From contig JAHCHE010000027.1 in NCBI GenBank assembly GCA_026129905.1, positions 58,123-122,122 on the forward strand: 64,000 nt of DNA, in the 5' to 3' direction. Shown here one piece after another: positions 18,856-26,573 of the stretch. The translations under genes were made by a program, and so were the position numbers. Position 1 is the stretch's first letter, and every line of letters begins with the position of its first letter. This DNA is from Bryobacteraceae bacterium. GTDB taxonomy: Bacteria; Acidobacteriota; Terriglobia; Bryobacterales; Bryobacteraceae. The notes under the pieces are model-generated. The model had not been told where the DNA came from. It worked only from the letters and a program-made list of their open reading frames with translations, and ran no database searches.

Positions 18856-19356
18856 TCAAACGCGCGCCTCGCCTTCAAGTGGGGCTGCCGTCATGGGTCC
18901 CTTCCCCGGAAACGCGACGCGGTCCGGCTTCGCGCGGCCCTCCCTCACGCCGTCCAGAAGCCTCTTCCGGGCTTCGGACTCGTCGCAACCCACCAGGTCG
19001 ATATGGACGATCGCTCGGAGCAGCCCGGCCACCTCGCATTCCTGGACCCGAACCGGAATGACTCTTCGACCAGCGCCCGTCGGATCGCCGGCAAAGTGCG
19101 CCGCCCATTCGGGCTTCGTGAACAACGCCTCAAGGTAACTTTCGGAAAGTACCGCGATGGTCCGGTCCGCCAGGCGCGCCGCCCGGTCCATCTCCAGAAC
19201 GAAGTTACTTCTCGGCCGGAAGTCCCAATGCTGGAAGAACACCGTCTTCCCCGCCGCCTCCAGTTCCGCCGCGATCCATTCCGCAATCGCGCGGTCGGCG
19301 GAGTTAAAGGACACGAAAAAGTCGCGGCGGTCCTTCTCTGCCGGACGCATTTTCAT
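18856..19356 (-). CDS. Free-standing TIR-domain protein
   Basis: A 166-residue protein that is almost wholly a TIR domain of the bacterial TIR_2 type: DFFVSFNSADRAIAEWIA (box 1), GKTVFFQHWDFRPRSNFVLEM (box 2 region), RTIAVLSESYLEALFTKPEW, with Glu at the usual place for NADase activity, then RRVIPVRVQECEVAGLLRAIVHIDLVG. This pattern is best known from the N-termini of large bacterial TIR-NB-ARC-TPR proteins. Here it stops about 25 residues after the domain, with no sensor part. TIR domains hydrolyse NAD or make signalling nucleotides in defence systems such as Thoeris, but no partner gene is visible. I chose ATG 19356; an in-frame GTG at 19368 is possible. A transposase remnant lies directly upstream. 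Confidence 0.83.
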   Translation of the reverse strand: MKMRPAEKDRRDFFVSFNSADRAIAEWIAAELEAAGKTVFFQHWDFRPRSNFVLEMDRAARLADRTIAVLSESYLEALFTKPEWAAHFAGDPTGAGRRVIPVRVQECEVAGLLRAIVHIDLVGCDESEARKRLLDGVREGRAKPDRVAFPGKGPMTAAPLEGEARV

Positions 19357-19384
19357 CACCACCCGCACGACAGGCCTTCCGGCC

Positions 19385-19545
19385 CGTCACCTCTCCATCC
19401 GATCCGCTGAAAGCACTGGACCACCGCCATTCCTCTGCCCGCCTCAGCAGGCCTGTCGCCACCGGATTCGCTTCCGCTCAATATAGCGAACGATTCTCTC
19501 GAACTCCCCGGCCCGGCGTGCGAGGCGCTTCTCTCCGGCCACTCC
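19385..19545 (-). pseudogene. C-terminal remnant of a Y1/RAYT-type transposase
   Basis: On the minus strand one frame reads AGEFERIVRYIER; after a one-base shift the next frame reads ANPVATGLLRRAEEWRWSSAFSG. Together they match the conserved end of REP-associated tyrosine transposases (family pattern EFERIVRYIE-NPV-AGL-EEWRWSSA). The N-terminal part with the HUH motif and catalytic Tyr is gone. The remnant runs directly into the start of the TIR gene. A perfect 10-bp inverted pair (CGACAGGCCT at 19368-19377, AGGCCTGTCG at 19449-19458) lies within it. The rest of 19369-19669 holds nothing else I recognise. Confidence 0.7.
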
Positions 19546-19669
19546 GTAAGCCGGGAATACGCCGGGTGAGAATCCGGGCAGGCCGGCAGCACTATTTCCA
19601 CGACGTCGCCGGCCCAGCCACGACGGCGGCCGTCGTCGGGACAATGCGCGGTGGAACGTGAGAGCGTCC

Positions 19670-20281
19670 ATGGATCAGCCACAAGAGCGGGTGTTCACCA
19701 TCGTGCTGGGCGCGCGGCATCTTGTGCTCGGCCTCTTCTCCGCTTTCGTTCTCTTCATCGCGCTCGGCGCCGTGGGCGTCCTGATGGTCCGCGCTTTCCT
19801 GCCCGGCATGTTGCAGGCCAACGAGGCCGCGCCGCGGGAGCAGGTTCTGGTGGTGGATGCCGATGCCATTGACGTCTCCCGGCCAGTGGCAAGTCTGGCG
19901 AGCGGCGCAGCCCCTGCCGTCGAAGTTCTCGATCCGCCCCCGGCTCCGGCCAGGACGCCGGCGCCGCAGCCGGTCAACCCACCCAAACGCGCCGCGCTTC
20001 CACCGCTGCCGCCGGCAAACTGGAGCTTTGGCGAGCCCGGGCCGGGCCAGCTCTTCTTCCAGGCGGTCTCCACCAGCCGCTCACTGGCGGCCGCTGCCGC
20101 CGGGAGACTGGCGCGCCAAGGCCTTCCTTGCCTGGTCGCCGCGGGAAACGACGAGCGCAGCTTCCGGGTGCTGGTTGGGCCGGTCGAATCCTGGGACAAA
20201 GCGCCCGAAGTGCGCGAACGGCTCGAGCGGCTCGGCTACCGACCTTTTCCCCGCCAATACAAGAAGACCACCGGCCAATAA
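19670..20281 (+). CDS. SPOR-domain membrane protein
   Basis: A 203-residue single-pass membrane protein: a short cytoplasmic N-terminus, one transmembrane helix (LVLGLFSAFVLFIALGAVGVLMV), a Pro/Ala-rich linker (about residues 80-125) and a C-terminal SPOR domain (YFQ-like start LFFQAVSTSRSLAAAAAGRLA, RQGLPCLVAAGNDERSFRVLVGPV, LERLGYRPFPRQY). SPOR domains bind denuded peptidoglycan and often place proteins at the division septum. I prefer ATG 19670 over the in-frame GTG at 19658; neither has a strong ribosome binding site. It stands between the transposase remnant and the GlsB gene. Confidence 0.83.
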   Translation: MDQPQERVFTIVLGARHLVLGLFSAFVLFIALGAVGVLMVRAFLPGMLQANEAAPREQVLVVDADAIDVSRPVASLASGAAPAVEVLDPPPAPARTPAPQPVNPPKRAALPPLPPANWSFGEPGPGQLFFQAVSTSRSLAAAAAGRLARQGLPCLVAAGNDERSFRVLVGPVESWDKAPEVRERLERLGYRPFPRQYKKTTGQ

Positions 20282-20320
20282 CCGGCGGTCCGGCTCTCCC
20301 AAGGCTCTCCCGATCCCGCG

Positions 20321-20349
20321 TTGACACCATCGGCCCTGCGTGTTACTGT
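20321..20349 (+). promoter_or_regulatory. Sigma70 promoter for the GlsB-like gene
   Basis: A perfect TTGACA (20321-20326), 17 bases, then TACTGT (20344-20349) with a TGT just before it as an extended -10. The start codon follows about 40 bases downstream. Confidence 0.7.
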
Positions 20350-20390
20350 CCTGGACAGCGGCTGTTAAACCACCAGGTTAGGAGAACGAC

Positions 20391-20642
20391 ATGTTGGGTT
20401 GGATCTGGACCGCGATCATCGGCTTGATTGCGGGTGTGATTGCCAAGCTGATCATGCCGGGCAAAGATCCGGGCGGCATCATTATCACGATGCTGCTTGG
20501 CATGGCGGGCGCCTTTCTGATGACGATCATCGGCCGCGCCGTCGGCTGGTATCAGCCGGGCGAGGGAGGCGGGTTCATCGCCGCCATCCTCGGAGCGGTC
20601 GTCATCCTTTGGATCTACCGCATGGCGAGAAAGCGGGCGTAA
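20391..20642 (+). CDS. GlsB/YeaQ/YmgE-family small membrane protein
   Basis: An 83-residue protein of the transglycosylase-associated / GlsB family, with three transmembrane helices: LGWIWTAIIGLIAGVIAKLIM, then PGKDPGGIIITMLLGMAGAFLMTIIGRAVG, and FIAAILGAVVILWIYRMARKRA. The family is small, widespread and often induced by stress, with unknown mechanism. The start is well supported by AGGAGA eight bases before the ATG, and a clear promoter precedes it. Confidence 0.92.
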   Translation: MLGWIWTAIIGLIAGVIAKLIMPGKDPGGIIITMLLGMAGAFLMTIIGRAVGWYQPGEGGGFIAAILGAVVILWIYRMARKRA

Positions 20643-20660
20643 GCCGCGACGGCGGCGCCT

Positions 20661-21953
20661 CTATGTAACGGGCGCCGGGACCTTCGATACCAGCACTTTG
20701 TCCACGCGGCTTCCGTCCATATCCACTACTTCAAAGCGCCATCCCTCGAACGCAACCGTATCGCCGGCGGCGGGCACGCGCTTCAGCGCCGCCATTACGA
20801 ACCCGGCCACGGTTGCGAATTCCACCTCGTCTTCGCCGGGCAGCTTGGGCAGTTCCAGTTCCTCTTTCAGGTTGAGAATCGAGAAGAACCCGTCCACCAG
20901 CCAGGAACCGTCCTCCCGCTGCGTCATTCTGGGACGGTCCGAGCCGGGCGACAACCAATCGCCGGTGACAGCCTCGAAGATGTCGCTCAACGTGATGATG
21001 CCCTGGATACCGCCGTGTTCGTCGATCACCACCGCGAACTGCTGGCCCGTCGTCTGGAACGACTCGAGCGCGCCCAGCGCCGGCTTTCGCTCGGGCACAA
21101 ACACCGGCTGTTTCATCGCCGCGACCACGTCGGGACGCTTCCCGTCCAGTACGCCCATCAGAATGTCCTTGACGTGGACCACTCCCAGCAAGTCGTCCAG
21201 CGAGCCCCGGCACACCGGAAAGCGCGAGTAACGCGTCTGGGTGATCGTGCTCTTGATCCGTTCCGCCGGCCAGTCCGGATCGAGCCAGACCACCTTCATT
21301 CGCGGACGCATCAGGTCCACCACTCGCCGGTCGCCCAGCCGGAATACGCCCTCCACCAACTCCTGTTCGGCTTCCTCGAAAGTGCCCTGTACCGTGCCCT
21401 GCTCGATCAACGCCCGGATTTCCGCTTCGCTCACCGCCGAATCCTTGCCGTGGCGAATCCCGAGTAGGCGGAGCATCAGGTGCGTGGACCAGCTCAGGAA
21501 CCGCACCCCGGGAGCGGCCACGCGCGAGATGCCGCGCATCGTCGGCCCCAGAACGGCGGCGATCTGTTCGGGACCGGCGAGGGCGATGTTCTTCGGGACC
21601 AGCTCGCCAAAGATCAGCGTGAAATACGAGATCGTCACCACGACCACGCCGAACGCGATCGAATCGGCATACGGGGCGATCGGCGGAATGGCCTGGAGCC
21701 AGCGCCCCAACGTCACGGCGATCGTAACGCCGCCGAACGCGCCGGCCAGCGTGCCCACCAGCGTAATCCCCACCTGAATCGTGGAAAGAAAATCGCTTGG
21801 ATTGCGCGCCAGTTCCAGCGCGGCCGCCGCTTTCTGGTCTCCGGCTTCCGCTTTCTGCTCCAGTCGCAGCTTGCGGGAGGAAACCACCGCAAGCTCGGCC
21901 ATCGACAAGAACCCGTTCGCGCCGATCAGGAGAACGATGACGACAATCTCCAT
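20661..21953 (-). CDS. CNNM/DUF21 membrane protein with CBS pair and CorC domain (hemolysin C family)
   Basis: A 430-residue inner-membrane protein. Residues 1-195 form the DUF21/CNNM transmembrane domain (IVVIVLLIGANGFLSMAELAVVSSR, SYFTLIFGELVPKNIALAGPE). Two CBS domains follow (about 210-335; VVDLMRPRMKVVWLDPDW, LLGVVHVKDILMGVLDG, FAVVIDEHGGIQGIITLSDIFEAVTGD), then a CorC_HlyC domain (about 345-425). Characterised members transport or control transport of Mg2+, Co2+ or Na+, despite the old hemolysin label. It converges with the GlsB gene, leaving 18 bases between them. Confidence 0.93.
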   Translation of the reverse strand: MEIVVIVLLIGANGFLSMAELAVVSSRKLRLEQKAEAGDQKAAAALELARNPSDFLSTIQVGITLVGTLAGAFGGVTIAVTLGRWLQAIPPIAPYADSIAFGVVVVTISYFTLIFGELVPKNIALAGPEQIAAVLGPTMRGISRVAAPGVRFLSWSTHLMLRLLGIRHGKDSAVSEAEIRALIEQGTVQGTFEEAEQELVEGVFRLGDRRVVDLMRPRMKVVWLDPDWPAERIKSTITQTRYSRFPVCRGSLDDLLGVVHVKDILMGVLDGKRPDVVAAMKQPVFVPERKPALGALESFQTTGQQFAVVIDEHGGIQGIITLSDIFEAVTGDWLSPGSDRPRMTQREDGSWLVDGFFSILNLKEELELPKLPGEDEVEFATVAGFVMAALKRVPAAGDTVAFEGWRFEVVDMDGSRVDKVLVSKVPAPVT

Positions 21954-22114
21954 AGAGAGAGGACGCGGGACGTCTCGTCCTGCCTAACATATTAGCCCCT
22001 GGCCTCGCGCATGGGGCGCGCGCTCCGGGGCCGCGCCGCCCTTCGATACAATGATGCTTTACGTTTCGCGTAATCCGTCATTCCGAACCAAGCCTTGCAT
22101 TCCCGGAGTTTACG

Positions 22115-23662
22115 TTGCCTTTAATCGCCAGAATCCGAATTGCTGTCATCGTATCGATCGTGTTCCTGCTTGCCGCCATCGCCCCGGCGGCGGATAAGCC
22201 CAAGCTTGTTCTCGTCATCATGGTGGACCAGTTCCGCTATGACTACCTGACGCGCTTCCGCGCCGACTATAAAGGAGGCCTGGACCAACTGCTATCCCGC
22301 GGCGCCGTCTTCACCAACGCGTTCCTCGATCATTTCCCCACCGTGACTGCCATCGGCCACGCCACCGTGCTGACCGGGGCCACGCCGGGCATCAGCGGCA
22401 TCGTCGGCAATGACTGGTGGGACAAGGAAACCGGCAAGATGGTGACCAGCGTCTCCGACGAGAGCGTCGCCACGCTCGGCGGCGCCGGAGGAAGAGGAGC
22501 ATCGCCCCGGCGGCTGCTGGTCAGCACCGTGGGAGACGAGCTGAAGATCGCCACCGCCGGCGCCAGCCGCGTGATCGGGATCTCGCTGAAGGACCGCGGC
22601 GCGATTCTGCCGGCGGGCCACATGGGCGACGCCGCCTTTTGGCTCGACCCGAAGACCGGCGAGTTCGTCAGCAGCGCGTACTACTTCGAGGCGCTACCAG
22701 ACTGGCTGAAGGAGTTCAACGCCGCCCAGCCCTGCCGCAAATTCCTCGGCGCCAAGTGGGGGGAACGTACGCTGCCCACCGATGCCTCCAAGCTGAGCGG
22801 CGCCCTCGAAGCTAGCCCCTTCGGCAACGATCTTCTCGAGGAACTGGCGGAGCGGACCATTGAAGCGGAACAACTTGGGCAGCGCGGCGTCACCGACCTG
22901 TTCTCCGTCTCGTTCTCTTCCAACGATTACGTCGGCCATACCTGGGGCCCGGACTCGCCCGAAGCGCGCGAGGTGTCCCGGCGCACCGACGAGGTTCTCG
23001 CCAAACTCTTCGCGTTCGTGGACGCCCGGATTGGCCTGAACAACGTACTGGTGGTCCTAGGAGCGGATCACGGCGTGGCGCCCCTTCCCGAACTGAACCA
23101 AAGCCGCCGCATGCCCGGAGGCCGGATGCCGCCGGGCATCGTCCAGCGGACGCTGGAGACGGGCCTGGCGGCCCGGTATGGCCCGGGCAACTGGATTGTT
23201 AGTCCCCAGGAGTACTCGCTGTCGCTGAACGGGGAGTTGATTCAAAACAAGAAGCTCGACCCCGTCGGGGTGTACCGGACGGCCGCGGAACTGGCGCTGG
23301 GCATCCCTCACGTCTGGCGCGTCTATACCCGCGACCAGTTGCTGATCGGCCAGGCGCAACCGGACCCGGTGGGCCGGCGGGTAGTCGACAGCTTTCATGC
23401 CCGGCGCGGCGCCGATATCTATGTGCTCCTGGAACCCTACTGGATGTTTCCTCAGCATGGCACCACCCACGGGACCGCCTTCACCTACGACGCTCACGTT
23501 CCGGTCATCTTCATGGGACCCGGCGTCCGGCCCGGCCTCCATCACCAGCCGGTCAGGTTCAACGACGTCGCGCCGACGCTCTCGGCGCTGCTGGAGATCG
23601 AGCCTCCCAGCGGCTCGGTTGGACGGCCGCTGACCGAAATTATCGAGTCGCAGGCCCGCTGA
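22115..23662 (+). CDS. PafA-like alkaline phosphatase / phosphodiesterase
   Basis: A 515-residue exported metallo-phosphatase with signal peptide IAVIVSIVFLLAAIAPAAD. Active-site features of the alkaline phosphatase superfamily are visible: first metal Asp in VIMVDQFRYDYL, nucleophile Thr in FPTVTAIGHATVLTG (as in PafA), then SFSSNDYVGHTWGPDS, LVVLGADHGVAPLPE and GTTHGTAFTYDAHVPVIFMGPGV carrying the remaining metal ligands. PafA enzymes release phosphate from monoesters in the periplasm. The start is a TTG with CGGAG at 22105-22109. A TACAAT -10-like element lies at 22047-22052 without a clear -35. It is followed after 115 bases by the glycosidase-like gene. Confidence 0.88.
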   Translation: MPLIARIRIAVIVSIVFLLAAIAPAADKPKLVLVIMVDQFRYDYLTRFRADYKGGLDQLLSRGAVFTNAFLDHFPTVTAIGHATVLTGATPGISGIVGNDWWDKETGKMVTSVSDESVATLGGAGGRGASPRRLLVSTVGDELKIATAGASRVIGISLKDRGAILPAGHMGDAAFWLDPKTGEFVSSAYYFEALPDWLKEFNAAQPCRKFLGAKWGERTLPTDASKLSGALEASPFGNDLLEELAERTIEAEQLGQRGVTDLFSVSFSSNDYVGHTWGPDSPEAREVSRRTDEVLAKLFAFVDARIGLNNVLVVLGADHGVAPLPELNQSRRMPGGRMPPGIVQRTLETGLAARYGPGNWIVSPQEYSLSLNGELIQNKKLDPVGVYRTAAELALGIPHVWRVYTRDQLLIGQAQPDPVGRRVVDSFHARRGADIYVLLEPYWMFPQHGTTHGTAFTYDAHVPVIFMGPGVRPGLHHQPVRFNDVAPTLSALLEIEPPSGSVGRPLTEIIESQAR

Positions 23663-23777
23663 CGCCGTTTGTCGAGCCCCAGCCGCAACCCGCTTTGCGG
23701 CCAGGCGGCGCCTCGCAGTATGATCGAAGGCGAGCGCGGAGGGAGGAACGCTCGCAAACCGTTCGAGGAGATCGAGG

Positions 23778-26573
23778 CTGCCCAGCACAAAAACGTTCTT
23801 TACACTTCCTGTTTTATGCGCGCTCGCTTTCGCCCTGGCCGCCAAAGCGGGTCCCATCGAATTCGGCACGGAGGAACTGGAGCGCGCGGTAAAGGAACGG
23901 GGACTGGCGGCGAGCCGGTTTCGCCTGCGGGCCGAGGTCTCCACCGGCGAACCCGAAACCTACCACATCCTGGGCAGCCGAGTTTCCGGCGGCGACCTCC
24001 GCGGCGTAATGTACGGCCTGCTGGCCGCGGCCGAGCAGATTCGGCAGACCGGAACGCTGGTAGCGGCGAATGGCAAGCCCGCCGTCCCGATTCGCGGCAT
24101 CCGCAAATTCATTCACAACCGCGACCTGGAAGCCGACTGGTACTTCTCTCGCGAGTATTGGACGGCCTATTGCCAGATGCTGGCGCGCAACCGCTTCAAC
24201 CGGTTCAACCTGGTCTTCGCGCACCAGACCAACTACATGGCGCCGCCTTATCCGTTCTGGGTCGGGGTCCCGCAATTCCCGGAAATCCGCGCCACGGGAG
24301 TCACCGAGGCCCAGCGCAAGCGCAATCTCGAAATGCTGCGCTTCATCTCACAGACGGCGGCGGAACACGGCATCGACTTCACGCTCGGCATTTGGGAGCA
24401 CAACATTCAGAACGGCATGGTGGCGACCGTCGAGGGGCTGACGGAACGCAACATCGGTCCCTATAGCTACGCCGCCCTGCGCCGCGTCCTGGCGGAGTGT
24501 CCGGCGATACGCAGCGTGCAGGTTCGCACGAACTCGGAGTCGGGCATCCCACCCCGACAACAGGTCGAGTTTTTCCGCGACCACATATTCAAAGCGATCC
24601 GCGAGGCCGGACGCCTGGTGACGCTCGACCTCCGCGGCTGGATCATGAGCGGCGGAATGCTGGAGGCTGCGGAAAGCGCCGGCGTCCCCCTGCGTCTGTC
24701 GACGAAATTCTGGGCCGAGCACATGGGGCCGCCGTATCAGCCGGCGGAAACCTTTCCCCACTATTCCTACATGAATTTCCTCCGCAAGCCCCGGTCGTAC
24801 GAATTCCTCTGGGAGATCTGGGCGCTGGGCTCGAACCGGTTGCTGCTGTGGGGCGACCCGGATCATGTTCGCCGCGCCTTGTCCACGGTCACCCTCTCCG
24901 GCACGCAAGGCTTCGAAATCGACGAACCGCTGGCGCAGAAGGGCTTCGGCAACCGCCCCGGCAAGTGGGGCATCTTCACTCCGGCCAACGCCGACCGCGT
25001 GTTCTGGAAGTACGAATTCGAACGCTACTGGTTGTTCTATCGCCTGTGGGGCCGCCTCGGCTTCGATCCCAAGACCCCGGCGCGCGCCTGGCAAGATGAG
25101 TTCGTCCGGCGGTTCGGCAAGGCATCCAACGACGCGCTTGCCGCCTATCAGAACGCCAGCCGCATCCTGCCGGAGATCACTGCCGCGCACATGCCCGACC
25201 CCAACATGTACGTCTGGCCCGAGATCAACCCCGGCGGGCTCATCGACGTCTACCGCCAGGTGCTGCCGAGCGACTGGCGCTTCGTCGCCCCAATCGGCGA
25301 CAGACCGGCTGCCGGTTCGGCGAAACAGTCGCCGGCCCAGACCGCGGAGCGCCTCCGCCGGTTGGCCGTACAAACCGAAGAAGCCGTCGCGCGGGCGCGG
25401 GCGGCGCTCGGTCCGTCGCATCGCGAGTGGCGCGGCACGGAACCCGATTTTCGCGTCCTGGCGGCGCTCGCCCGCTATCACGCCCATAAGCAGCTCGCCG
25501 CGCAGAGCTTGACCTGGTTCTACGAAACCGCGGACCGCGCCGCGCTCGACCGGGCCCGGAGCGAACTTCAGGGCGCGCTCAAGGTGTGGTCCGAACTCGT
25601 GAAACTGACCGACGGACTGTATCCCGCGGAAATGGCGTTCGGTCCCTCGGATTGGGGACACTGGGCGGACAAGCTGCCCTACGTGCGGCACGACATCGAG
25701 GTTCTCGAGGAGCGCTCCTCCATCCTCAACCGCTTCGGGCGGTTCGATTTCGGATTCGATTTCGGGGCAGCGGGAGAAGACGCAAAGGGACCCCGGTACC
25801 GTACGCTGCGGTTTCTCCTCAACAGCACGCTGGAACCGCGCTTTCAACTGGCGACCGCAACCATGCTGTTCGACAACGCGCGGGGCTACGGTTGGATCGC
25901 GCCCGATGAACGGCAGACCCACCCGCTGGAGCCTACGCCTTACGAGGTCCTTCGCGCCAACGCCCGCAAGCCGGGGCGGTTCCCCGAGAACCTGCTGTTC
26001 GGCGACTCCATTAGCGGCGAGGGTCCGCAGATCTTCCGCGTGCGCACCGGCCCCGGCGAATTCATGGTCAGCCTGGTCGACCGCGAGGGCAATGCCACCA
26101 CCGCGCCGCAACAGGCGCGCGACGGCGTCCTCGATGTCGCCTTCCCCGAGGGCCACTGGGACGTCAGCGGCGTCGTGATCAAGAGCGTGAACCCGGAGCA
26201 GGCGCTGCCGCCCCGGGCGGAGGAACCGAATCGCGGTCCGGCGCCTTCGTTCAGCCATCTGCCTCCGCGCCGGGCCCCGGCCGGCGCGCCGCTTACGCTT
26301 TCGCTGAAGATGACGCCCGCCCCGGCAGACGCACAGGTCCGCCTGCACTACCGGCCGCTCGATCAACTCGCGGAGTTCAAGACCCTGGAAGCCCCGGCCG
26401 CGCGCCCCGTCTTCACTATTCCGGGCGAAGACGTCGCCGGACAGTTCGACCTTCTCTACTACTTCGAAGCGCTGACGCCCGATTCCGGCTGGTTTTATCC
26501 CGACCCGGCCGTCGTAACTCCTTACTTCGTGGTTGAGACGCAAGCCGCCCCGGATGCCCCCTCGGGAAGATAA
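23778..26573 (+). CDS. Secreted glycoside-hydrolase-like protein, CTG start
   Basis: A protein of about 931 residues. The frame is open from just after a TGA at 23721-23723 and has no ATG before 24009, yet coding is clear well upstream: a signal peptide (PVLCALAFALAAKAGP) and a GH20/GH67-type N-terminal domain (YHILGSRVSGGDLRGVMYGLL). The only start that supplies the signal peptide is CTG 23778, with GAGGAG seven bases before it. A TIM-barrel-like region follows (about 95-480; DWYFSREYWTAYCQMLARNRFNRF, FTLGIWEHNIQNG, VRTNSESGIP, STKFWAEHMG), then helices and C-terminal beta domains. I infer a carbohydrate-active enzyme; the family number and catalytic acids cannot be fixed by eye. Its end overlaps the next gene by 20 bases. 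Confidence 0.8.
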   Translation: MPSTKTFFTLPVLCALAFALAAKAGPIEFGTEELERAVKERGLAASRFRLRAEVSTGEPETYHILGSRVSGGDLRGVMYGLLAAAEQIRQTGTLVAANGKPAVPIRGIRKFIHNRDLEADWYFSREYWTAYCQMLARNRFNRFNLVFAHQTNYMAPPYPFWVGVPQFPEIRATGVTEAQRKRNLEMLRFISQTAAEHGIDFTLGIWEHNIQNGMVATVEGLTERNIGPYSYAALRRVLAECPAIRSVQVRTNSESGIPPRQQVEFFRDHIFKAIREAGRLVTLDLRGWIMSGGMLEAAESAGVPLRLSTKFWAEHMGPPYQPAETFPHYSYMNFLRKPRSYEFLWEIWALGSNRLLLWGDPDHVRRALSTVTLSGTQGFEIDEPLAQKGFGNRPGKWGIFTPANADRVFWKYEFERYWLFYRLWGRLGFDPKTPARAWQDEFVRRFGKASNDALAAYQNASRILPEITAAHMPDPNMYVWPEINPGGLIDVYRQVLPSDWRFVAPIGDRPAAGSAKQSPAQTAERLRRLAVQTEEAVARARAALGPSHREWRGTEPDFRVLAALARYHAHKQLAAQSLTWFYETADRAALDRARSELQGALKVWSELVKLTDGLYPAEMAFGPSDWGHWADKLPYVRHDIEVLEERSSILNRFGRFDFGFDFGAAGEDAKGPRYRTLRFLLNSTLEPRFQLATATMLFDNARGYGWIAPDERQTHPLEPTPYEVLRANARKPGRFPENLLFGDSISGEGPQIFRVRTGPGEFMVSLVDREGNATTAPQQARDGVLDVAFPEGHWDVSGVVIKSVNPEQALPPRAEEPNRGPAPSFSHLPPRRAPAGAPLTLSLKMTPAPADAQVRLHYRPLDQLAEFKTLEAPAARPVFTIPGEDVAGQFDLLYYFEALTPDSGWFYPDPAVVTPYFVVETQAAPDAPSGR

